Origin: Actinomycetes bacterium
Lineage (GTDB): Bacteria > Actinomycetota > Acidimicrobiia > Acidimicrobiales > JAMCQF01
Direction of reading: 5' to 3'
Length of the DNA stretch: 47,723 nt
Assembly: GCA_021851885.1 (NCBI GenBank)
Contig: JAJZBS010000011.1
Span: forward strand, 1-47,723
Made by a program: the position numbers and the translations under genes. This document shows, one piece after another, positions 1-7,738 of this stretch; position 1 is the stretch's first letter; the number at the start of each line of letters is the position of its first letter. Below the pieces are notes generated by a model. The model ran no database searches. It had not been told where the DNA came from and saw only the letters and a program-made list of their open reading frames with translations.

Positions 1-96
1 GGACCCGTCCAAGGACTATCAACCCATCACGGGAGGGCCCTGATGGCCTACCGTTCATAGGTTCGTCTGTCCACGATGTCTCGCGACATCACACGG

Positions 97-170
97 TGGG
101 CGCTAGAGGACTCGAACCTCCGACCTCAGCCGTGTGAAGGCTGCGCTCTAACCAACTGAGCTAAGCGCCC
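97..170 (-). tRNA. tRNA-Val(CAC)
   Basis: Reverse complement gggcgcttagctcagttggttagagcgcagccttcacacggctgaggtcggaggttcgagtcctctagcgccca folds as a cloverleaf; anticodon loop TTCACAC gives CAC; T-loop GGTTCGAGTCC; 3' CCA not encoded. Confidence 0.95.
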
Positions 171-259
171 GCGTACTGGGACGGGACGGCCGCGAGGCTA
201 CACCGGCCCCACAAGCCTGCCGAGCTCAACCAGGTAGCCGAGAACTAGCGTGAACGTCG

Positions 260-1096
260 ATGCATGCACAGGATGGCGGCGAAGGTGCTCCTGGCGACGG
301 CCAGATGCTTGCCCGTTCCGCGGGCGCTCCGACCGAGCCCACGGCCACGCCCTCTCCCGTGGAAGGGGCGCATATCCGCCGGCTCGAGGTCGGCGACATC
401 CCTCCCGCCGCCGTGCTCCACCGCCACGTCCTCGATGCCGAGTTCCTGTCGACGTGTGGAGGGCCGTTCCTCCGCCGCTATTACAAGGCATGGATCGACA
501 GCCCCTCCTGCGTGGCGCTCTGTGCCGTCGATAGCCGGGGTCAGATCGTCGGCGTGCTCCTCGGATCACTCGACCCCGTCCGGCACTATCGGTCGATGCT
601 CCGCTCCGGCGGCGTGGGCATCGCCGCGCGACTCGTCGCCTATGCCCTGGTCCACCCGAAGTTCGCCGGGACCCTGCTCCGCACGCGCGCTTTGCGCTAT
701 GGCCGGGGCCTGCTGCGCGCGGGCCGCGGCGCACTCGGAGCCCGGCGATCAGCTAAGGCCCTGGCAGCACACACCTCGTCGGCACCGGAGAATGCTCACT
801 CGTCGCACGAAGGCGGTCCCGCAGCTGCCCAGCGTGACGCCCATGGAGCGGCGGGTACCACCGGAGAGCTGGCGCATCTCCTCGTCGATCCTGGAATGCA
901 GGGGCGGGGCGTCGGCCGGAGACTCGTCGACGAGATGGTCGCCACAGCGCGCAGAGGGCGAGTCGGAATGCTCGTGCTCGTCACTCCCCCGGACGCCCCT
1001 GCCCGCCGCTTTTACAACAGGTTGGGATGGGCTGAAGACGGGGAGGTGACGAGCGGTAGCGGCGAGCGGTTCGTCCGCTTCCGCCTGGAGCTCTGA
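260..1096 (+). CDS. GNAT family N-acetyltransferase
   Basis: C-terminal HLLVDPGMQGRGVGRRLVDEMVATARRGRVGMLVLVTPPDAPARRFYNRLGW acetyl-CoA binding motif. Confidence 0.85.
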   Translation: MHAQDGGEGAPGDGQMLARSAGAPTEPTATPSPVEGAHIRRLEVGDIPPAAVLHRHVLDAEFLSTCGGPFLRRYYKAWIDSPSCVALCAVDSRGQIVGVLLGSLDPVRHYRSMLRSGGVGIAARLVAYALVHPKFAGTLLRTRALRYGRGLLRAGRGALGARRSAKALAAHTSSAPENAHSSHEGGPAAAQRDAHGAAGTTGELAHLLVDPGMQGRGVGRRLVDEMVATARRGRVGMLVLVTPPDAPARRFYNRLGWAEDGEVTSGSGERFVRFRLEL

Positions 1097-1156
1097 CCGC
1101 CGGCGAGGCGCCGACAGGCCGTCGCAAAGACTTCGGCGACGCCGCGCCTCGCACGC

Positions 1157-2638
1157 CTAGGCCGGGGCCGGCAAACCCGGCGCCCCCTGGCACCCCGGCG
1201 TCGGCGTGACGGCCAGCAAGGGCGGCACCTGTGGCAAAGCGGGGAGGCCGAGCGCCGGACCGTCGACGGCGTCACCCATTGCAGCCTGGCCCACGGCGTT
1301 CGGGTGCAGGTGGTCACCCGAGTCGTAGGGCGGGAATATCGACGTGGGGACGCAGGCGCCGTTGTAGTCGTCGGCAACGGCCGTCGCGAAGTCGATGACG
1401 CCGTCGAAGACGGTCGACGTGGACAACCACTGGTTGATCTGTTCGAGATAGCTCTGCTGGGTCGCGTCCCACTTCTCGCTGCCGGCCATGCGCGGTGTCA
1501 GCATCACGCCGACAGCCCGCAGGCCGGCCTGGTGGATCTCGTTCGCCGCCTGTTGGAGCCCGGCGATGACCTGGCCGGCCGTCGCCCCGAAGTACAGGTC
1601 GTTCGTGCCGAGGAAGATCACGACGGTCGACACGCCCGACTGGTCGATCGCGTCCTGGGCGAGCCGGTCGAGCCCCGACAGCCCGCCGCCGATCTTCGAA
1701 TAGTCGTCCGCCAGGTCCGTCAGCGTGTTCGCGGTGATCCCCTCGTTGATGACCGCGCGCCTCTCGGCGGACGGGAGGAGGTCTATGCGCTGCTGGAGCA
1801 CGTCGGTCCAGCGCATCGTCGCGTTGAAGCCGTCGGTGATCGAGTCGCCGACGACGACGATGCTGCCTGGCGGCTCCGCGCTCGACGGTGCAGGCGGCTG
1901 CAGGACGTCAACCGCGTCAACCCAGCGCGGCCAAGCACTCTTGTAGCTGAAGGCAGATGCGTTGGTCGCCATGGTCGCGTCACCTATGCCATTGGGCGTG
2001 GCGAACGAGACCGGAGGGCCTTTGCAGCATGGATGGACCGTGACCACGTCGCGGCCGCTCACGTAGACGCTGACCGCCAGGACTTCCCCCCCGGTCACCG
2101 CCATCTGCGCCGGATCGCTGTAGGCAACGGCTCCCTGTGCGACGGTCACACCCGCTTGTCCCCCAAACGTCAAGGGCACCGCAGATCCCGGGACGATCGA
2201 ACCCCCCGCGCGGCCCTGGGCAACGGTGGCCGCGCCGACGACGAGCGGCTGGTCGCCAAACAGGTTCGATATCCGCACGCGTACCGCTTCGCCGCTGATC
2301 GCCACGGTCGTCAGCTCGCGCACCGTCGTGTCCCAGGCGGTCCCGTCCCCCCAGGCCATGGCCGATCCCCAGGCGACGCGCCATGCCGGGGGAGGCGCGG
2401 TCGTCGTCGTGGGTTGAATGGGAAGCGTCGTGGTCGGGTGCCGGGCAAGAGTCGTCGGGGTCGCTTCCCCCACCTTGCCCGACGTGAGGACGCCGATCAG
2501 AGCTGCGAGAGCAAGACAGAGAGCGCCGGCCACGCCTCCGACGATGCGGCGCCACCGGCGAACGACAGCCCGCCTGTGCTTCGCACTGTTCGCGAGCGTC
2601 CGTGCCTGGTCGCGCAAAGGGGTCCAGGGATCCGTCAT
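1157..2638 (-). CDS. SGNH/GDSL-type hydrolase, N-terminally membrane anchored
   Basis: IVVVGDSITDGF (block I), FLGTNDLYFG (block III), DHLHPNAVGQAAMGDAV (block V); N-terminal hydrophobic helix. Confidence 0.88.
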   Translation of the reverse strand: MTDPWTPLRDQARTLANSAKHRRAVVRRWRRIVGGVAGALCLALAALIGVLTSGKVGEATPTTLARHPTTTLPIQPTTTTAPPPAWRVAWGSAMAWGDGTAWDTTVRELTTVAISGEAVRVRISNLFGDQPLVVGAATVAQGRAGGSIVPGSAVPLTFGGQAGVTVAQGAVAYSDPAQMAVTGGEVLAVSVYVSGRDVVTVHPCCKGPPVSFATPNGIGDATMATNASAFSYKSAWPRWVDAVDVLQPPAPSSAEPPGSIVVVGDSITDGFNATMRWTDVLQQRIDLLPSAERRAVINEGITANTLTDLADDYSKIGGGLSGLDRLAQDAIDQSGVSTVVIFLGTNDLYFGATAGQVIAGLQQAANEIHQAGLRAVGVMLTPRMAGSEKWDATQQSYLEQINQWLSTSTVFDGVIDFATAVADDYNGACVPTSIFPPYDSGDHLHPNAVGQAAMGDAVDGPALGLPALPQVPPLLAVTPTPGCQGAPGLPAPA

Positions 2639-2768
2639 ATGCTTCGGCTCATATCCTTATCGGGGCCCTATGCTGGCAGCTGCGTCCAGCGCATGTGTTC
2701 ATGTTCCCGCAAGATTCCTCGCGCAGTGTGGACGATAACTGTCCAGGCGTGAAGGAGACCCAGAACAC

Positions 2769-3503
2769 GTGACGTCGACGAGCACCAATCGAACAGGCGG
2801 ACCCAAGCGATTGGCGCGCCATCAGAGCCGCGTCTGGTCCCGGCGGGCGGGCACCTGGGAGCACGAAGGATCTCAGGGCCTCACCCAGGTCGTGGAGACC
2901 ATCCTCAAGGAATGCCCGGTGGCGCCGGCCGACGAGGTGGCCGACCTGGGGACCGGGACCGGTCAACTCGCCCTCCCGCTGGCCCGGGGAGCGGCGCGGG
3001 TCTTCGCCGTCGACGTGAGCAGCAAGATGCTCGATCTCCTCCAGGCGAATGCACAGTCTCAAGGCCTCGCCAACGTCGCGAGCGTCGAGAGTGCGATCGA
3101 GACGGTCACGTTCCCGGGCTCCAGCTTGGACCTTGTGGTGTCGAATTACGCGTTGCACCATCTCAAAGACCGGGACAAGAAAGAGGTCGTTGCCCGCGCC
3201 GCGACCTGGCTCAGGCCCGGTGGCAGGATCGTGATCGGCGACATGATGTTCGGCCGTGGCTCCGACGGGCGCGATCGCGCCATCATCCGATCGAAGGTCG
3301 CGGCCCTTGCCCGGCTTGGGCCCGGAGGTTGGTGGCGCATCGCCAAGAACGCATGGCGCTTCACATTTCGCGTCCACGAGCAGCCGGTCAAGGTCGACGT
3401 CTGGAAGGCGTACCTCGCTGACGCCGGGTTCACCGACATCGTGGCAATCCCGGTCGTCGCCGAGGCGGCGGTCGTCATGGCCAGCCGGCCCGCCCATTCA
3501 TAG
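2769..3503 (+). CDS. class I SAM-dependent methyltransferase
   Basis: VADLGTGTGQLALPLARGAARVFAVDVSSKML motif I/II, LDLVVSNYALHHL post I. Confidence 0.88.
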   Translation: MTSTSTNRTGGPKRLARHQSRVWSRRAGTWEHEGSQGLTQVVETILKECPVAPADEVADLGTGTGQLALPLARGAARVFAVDVSSKMLDLLQANAQSQGLANVASVESAIETVTFPGSSLDLVVSNYALHHLKDRDKKEVVARAATWLRPGGRIVIGDMMFGRGSDGRDRAIIRSKVAALARLGPGGWWRIAKNAWRFTFRVHEQPVKVDVWKAYLADAGFTDIVAIPVVAEAAVVMASRPAHS

Positions 3504-3522
3504 CGTCGCCGGGGTCCTTCTC

Positions 3523-4620
3523 TCATCCCGACGCTGATGCGGGAGCGCCAGGGCAGACACCACTGAGGGGCATCTCGGTCCCCGGAGCGACCGTCGACGC
3601 GACCCCGGCAACATTTCCGTCGACGCCGATGCGGGCCAAGTTCGCCTTTCCGGCTCCGGTGACTCCCGCCAGGAAGTCCAAGGTGACCTTGTCGACCACC
3701 TCGGCATAGACGCCGGTCGTCGTGTAGGCGACGAGATGGTCGGCACCTTGGAGGACGACGTAGTACTTCGGCTTAGGCGCTGCGTCGAAGATCTGGTTAC
3801 TGCACACGGGCGGGTTGATGACGTCGGCGGTCCCCTGGACGATAAGGAGCGGAACCGAGGGCGTCGTGAAGTAGGTCGTGCCAAAGGCGACGTACTCCGC
3901 CCCGGACAGAAGAATCGCCGCACGGATCCGCGCATCCCGGCAGCAGCTGTTGGCGACCGCTGCCAGTGACACGTCGCCACCGTCCGACTGCCCGGCCGCG
4001 ATGACGTTCCAGGGCTCGATGAGGTTCGATAGCACTGACGAGCTGGTCGCGTTCTGGTGCAGCAGCTGCGAGATGACGAACGAGAGGTCGGCGGGGTGGT
4101 TGACGATGTCGGCGCGGTCGAGCGGGCCGGGGCCTTGTGGATCGGTTCCCGGGTAGACGGGCTCGGCAACCACGTAGCCGGCTTCGGCCCACGCGTCCAG
4201 CATCGCGCTATAGCGCGAGGCCGCAATGTCGAAACCCTGGGAGAAGACGACCAACGGGTACGGCGCTCCGGCCTGCTCCGGCGGTGCCCCCGGGGACTCG
4301 ACGCCCGGCGTCCCGGCAGCGGCGGGATAACGCAGGTAGGTGGTTATCATGCGGGCCGCCGCCGTGGTCGTCGCCGGCTCGGTGAGGGTCTCGACGACTG
4401 TGCCAACCGCAAAGGGACCGGCGGGGCGCGGCGCTCTCGTCGACGACGCGGTATCGCTCCTTGGAACGCTCGACGTCCCGGCCGAGGACGAGTCCAAGGT
4501 GCTGCAGGCAGCGAGGAGCAGGACGGTCGCAGCGGCGGCCGCGATGCGCGCCGTACGGCGGCGATAGGTCCGCGCCGTGCGCGCGACGCCGGCGGGCGTG
4601 CCTGGCTTTTGGTCAGCCAA
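3523..4620 (-). CDS. alpha/beta hydrolase-fold lipoprotein (chlorophyllase/PAF-acetylhydrolase-like)
   Basis: Lipobox-like VLLLAACS; PLVVFSQGFDIAASRYSAMLDAWAEAGYVVAEPVYPG; AAGQSDGGDVSLA nucleophile elbow. TTG start overlaps the FKBP gene end by 8 nt. Confidence 0.75.
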   Translation of the reverse strand: MADQKPGTPAGVARTARTYRRRTARIAAAAATVLLLAACSTLDSSSAGTSSVPRSDTASSTRAPRPAGPFAVGTVVETLTEPATTTAAARMITTYLRYPAAAGTPGVESPGAPPEQAGAPYPLVVFSQGFDIAASRYSAMLDAWAEAGYVVAEPVYPGTDPQGPGPLDRADIVNHPADLSFVISQLLHQNATSSSVLSNLIEPWNVIAAGQSDGGDVSLAAVANSCCRDARIRAAILLSGAEYVAFGTTYFTTPSVPLLIVQGTADVINPPVCSNQIFDAAPKPKYYVVLQGADHLVAYTTTGVYAEVVDKVTLDFLAGVTGAGKANLARIGVDGNVAGVASTVAPGTEMPLSGVCPGAPASASG

Positions 4621-5140
4621 TCTTGATCAGGTCGACGATGAAGATGAGCGTGTCGTTGGCCGGGATGCCCGAGCCCACCGGTGGGGACGCCCCGTAGGCG
4701 AGCGACGGCGGGATGAACAGCTCCCGGCGCCCGCCCACCTTCATCCCGACAAGGCCTTCCGACCATCCCTGGATGACCCCGGCGAGACTGAAAGATATCG
4801 GCGCGCCGTTCCCGGTCGTCCACGAGGCCTGGAACATCTTCCTGTTGGTCCAGGAGTACCCGACGTACTGGACCGTGACGGTGTCCCGCGCGGTCGCCGC
4901 CGCGCCTCTGCCGGTGATCAGGTCGGCGTACTCGAGCGCGGACGGCGGCTGCCCCGCCGGCACCACGACCGTCGGCTCTTTGCCCGGGATCCCTGCCGGT
5001 GAGCGCTGCGCGGCCGGGATGACGGCCATAGCCGGAGCGGCGGCGGTCGTCGCCGTCGTCGAGCCCGGACTGGAGCCGCAGGCGGCGGTCATGGCAAGGA
5101 GGAGCGTGCCGGCAACGGCGGCAAGGCGGATCGGTCTCAA
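4613..5140 (-). CDS. FKBP-type peptidyl-prolyl cis-trans isomerase, lipoprotein
   Basis: Signal LLLAMTAACGSS; VTVQYVGYSWTNRKMFQASWTTGNGAPISFSLAGVIQGWSEGLVGMKVGGRRELFIPPSLAYG. Confidence 0.95.
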   Translation of the reverse strand: MRPIRLAAVAGTLLLAMTAACGSSPGSTTATTAAAPAMAVIPAAQRSPAGIPGKEPTVVVPAGQPPSALEYADLITGRGAAATARDTVTVQYVGYSWTNRKMFQASWTTGNGAPISFSLAGVIQGWSEGLVGMKVGGRRELFIPPSLAYGASPPVGSGIPANDTLIFIVDLIKIG

Positions 5141-5219
5141 GGCGGCTGTTCGTCCCTTCAGGTGGAGCGGCGGCGTGCCGGCGGTCGGACGCTCAGCCTA
5201 AACCCGCAACGAGCCCGGG

Positions 5220-6254
5220 TCATCGCACCTGGCGGCGACTGCGCCGCCGGCAGGGCTCACGCCCCGTGCTCAGCGGCGTGCCAATGGAGCGACCACGCCC
5301 GCGCCCGCTGCATCGGGCACCGCCGCGAATGCGGCCGCGGCGGCCAGGACGCCGGCGTCCGTGGGCGGCGCGACCTCCCGCCTCCCTGTCGCCCGGGCCG
5401 GCCGCTGAGCGGCGGAGCGGATGCACATGTCGGCGTCACGAGCACGTCCACGTCGCGCAACACGGCCGCGAGGCGCGCGTGCAAGCGGCGGCTCTCGTCG
5501 ATGGCGGCAACGCGGTCGTATGCCGACAGGTTCCTTCCCCACTCGGCCACGACACGCAAGCCGGGATCGAGACGGTCTTAGTCTGCGGCCCCATACGGGG
5601 ACAGGGTGCGGTAGAGGCATTCGTTGACGATCGTGAGCCAAACAGGGAGGGGGTCGTCTTCGAAGACGACCCCAGCGTCGACGACGCAAGCGTCGGCGAC
5701 CAGGCAATCTTCATCGTGAGACGTTCTGGGTGCCGCTGGCGGCTACTCGTTCGTACCACGATGTCCGGTCCACCGGCAGCGACGTGACGTCTTCGGCGAC
5801 GGGGCCGACGACTTCGTCCAGAGCGAGAGCCGCATCCGTCAGCCGGCGCGTCACCACGCCGAGGCTCGACAGGTCGAGCCAGTCGGAACCGACGCGCCCG
5901 CCGGATGGCACGCGCCCGAACCACGGCGTGAAGCCCTCCAGCCCGCAGCGCGACGGCGGCGGATCCGAAGCGCGTCGGCATCCGGGCGACGTCGTCAAGG
6001 TCCTTGACACCGATGGGCACCCCCGCGAGCGGCCCCACGGGCTTACCTCCGGCGAGGGCATCGTCGACGGCCGCCGCCCGGTCGAGAGCACCTTGCGGGT
6101 CGACGAAGACACACGCGCAGACGCTGCCGTCGAGGGCACCGATGCGCTCAAGAGCGTCTTCACATGCTTCTCGCGCGCCCACCTCTGTCTGGCGCACGAG
6201 GCGGGCCGTTCCGGCGACCCCCTCCACGAGACAGTCCCTGCTCCCTCCACGCAT
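5220..6254 (-). pseudogene. decayed amidase (amidase signature family)
   Basis: Fragments in different frames: N-term AAAVDDALAGGKPVGPLAGVPIGVKDLDDVARMPTRFGS; middle GRVPSGGRVGSDWLDLSSLGVVTRRLTDAALALDEVVGP; C-term NLSAYDRVAAIDESRRLHARLAAVLRDVDVLVTPTCASAPPLSG. The GGSSGG catalytic block is absent. Confidence 0.75.
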
Positions 6255-6357
6255 TGCCGTGCCCGTGCCCGTGCCCGCGGGCCTCGGCGTCACCGGCGTC
6301 ACCGGCGTCACCGGCGCTGAAGCTCTGCCGCGCGGCGAGGGTACTAGGTTCACGTCG

Positions 6358-7080
6358 ATGCCGGATCCCGCGCACAATGGCCACGGCCCCAACGAAAACA
6401 GCCCCGTCGACGGCGCAACCGACGGAGACCGCTCAGATCGGGCACGCCGTCCGCGCCCGTCGCTGAGCAGGACAGTCCGCACCCTCGACGCCAAAGAGCA
6501 GCGTGTCGGCTATGTCACCGCGGCGGGCACCGCTGTCGTCTTCGCGGCCCTCCTCATCCCTCTCCGCAACACCCACCCGAAGAATCCCGGACCGCTGTCG
6601 ATCCTCGAGATCCTCTTCGTCTTCCTCGGGCTCGCAGTCCTCATCGCCATCGGGACGGCCATGCGCCGGCGCGCCTCTCTGGGCTTTTCCCTCGTGCTCA
6701 CCGGCGTCGCCACGTTCGGGATGACACCGATCCTGGCACTCCCCTACCTCGGCGTCTTCATCTGGCTCATCGTCCGAGCGCATCGCGCCCAGCTCGCAGC
6801 CGCGGGCAACTCCACGTCGCTCGACCGCAGCAGCCCCGGACCGGGGCGGACACCACCCGCAGGGTCACCGGGCGCTCGCCGCCGGAGATCAGGCGAGGCC
6901 TCCCAGGCCCGGGGGGGTTGGGGACTGTGGAGGCGCCGTGCACCGGAGGCTTCGACGGTCCGTCGTGCCGGGACGCAGTCGAAGCGCTACACGCCTCCGA
7001 AGCGCCGCCCCGGATCAAGCCAGGGGCGGCTTTCGGGCCGGAACACCTCCCCGGAAGGCCCACGGGACGAACGACGGTAG
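6358..7080 (+). CDS. small integral membrane protein of unknown function
   Basis: In-frame ATG inside ORF 6004..7080; hydrophobic segments VGYVTAAGTAVVFAALLIPL, ILFVFLGLAVLIAIGTAM, LGFSLVLTGVATFGMTPILALPYLGVFIWLIV; Arg/Pro-rich tail. Confidence 0.6.
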   Translation: MPDPAHNGHGPNENSPVDGATDGDRSDRARRPRPSLSRTVRTLDAKEQRVGYVTAAGTAVVFAALLIPLRNTHPKNPGPLSILEILFVFLGLAVLIAIGTAMRRRASLGFSLVLTGVATFGMTPILALPYLGVFIWLIVRAHRAQLAAAGNSTSLDRSSPGPGRTPPAGSPGARRRRSGEASQARGGWGLWRRRAPEASTVRRAGTQSKRYTPPKRRPGSSQGRLSGRNTSPEGPRDERR

Positions 7081-7124
7081 GCGCCGGGCGGCGGCTGGGT
7101 GATCGGCCACGGCGGCGGCGTCCG

Positions 7125-7715
7125 TCACACCACGAGCGCCGCGTGCAACAGCGCCAGGAGCTCCGCGCGGCGACGGACGAGCGAGCGCGCGTTGGGCTCC
7201 TCGCCGAGGGCCCGCAGGACCTCGACCTCGGTCGCCATGCCGATCACCATGGAGTACGCCGCCAGGAGGACGAGGCGCGGGTCGTGGCGACGGAGGTTGC
7301 CGGCCTCCATCTCGGCGTCGAGGAACGACGCGGCGCGCACGACCAGCGGCTCGAGGGCCTCGGTGAGGCGCACCGTTGCAGGAGGACCGAGCCGGCTCAC
7401 CTCGCGCAGGAGCCCGAGGAGCTCGGGGCGGCGCGCCGCGAGACGGAACACCGACCGCACTATCGCCTCGACCCGCGCCCACCCGGTCCCGGCCCGCGCG
7501 AGCGCGCCTTCGAGCGCCCCGGCGAGCTCCACCGCGCTGCGGTCGATCACGGCGTCGAGGAGAGCTTCTTTCGAGGAAAACCAGTAGAGGATCGTCTGCT
7601 TGCGCACGCCCAGGGTCGACGCCAGGGCGTCGAGGCTGGTCGCCTCGTACCCCCTGGTCCCAAACGAGGCCAGCGCGCTGGCCAGGATCCGTTCACTCGT
7701 TGTCGACCCGGCCAC
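7125..7715 (-). CDS. TetR/AcrR family transcriptional regulator
   Basis: N-terminal HTH: ILASALASFGTRGYEATSLDALASTLGVRKQTILYWFSSKEALLDAVID. Confidence 0.93.
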   Translation of the reverse strand: MAGSTTSERILASALASFGTRGYEATSLDALASTLGVRKQTILYWFSSKEALLDAVIDRSAVELAGALEGALARAGTGWARVEAIVRSVFRLAARRPELLGLLREVSRLGPPATVRLTEALEPLVVRAASFLDAEMEAGNLRRHDPRLVLLAAYSMVIGMATEVEVLRALGEEPNARSLVRRRAELLALLHAALVV

Positions 7716-7716
7716 T

Positions 7717-7728
7717 TACCATATGGTA
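7717..7728. promoter_or_regulatory. perfect 12-bp palindrome TACCATATGGTA, candidate TetR operator
   Basis: Perfectly self-complementary and inside the 23-nt spacer between the divergent tetR and reductase start codons. Confidence 0.55.
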
Positions 7729-7738
7729 GACAGATCGC

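Noticed and set aside
97-170. tRNA-Val as an integration (att) site for a genomic island
   Set aside because: No integrase and no duplicate of the tRNA 3' end noticed in the window.
1304-2752. 482-aa plus-strand ORF opposite the SGNH hydrolase
   Set aside because: Arg/Gly/Asp-rich shadow ORF typical of high-GC DNA; the opposite strand carries clear SGNH motifs.
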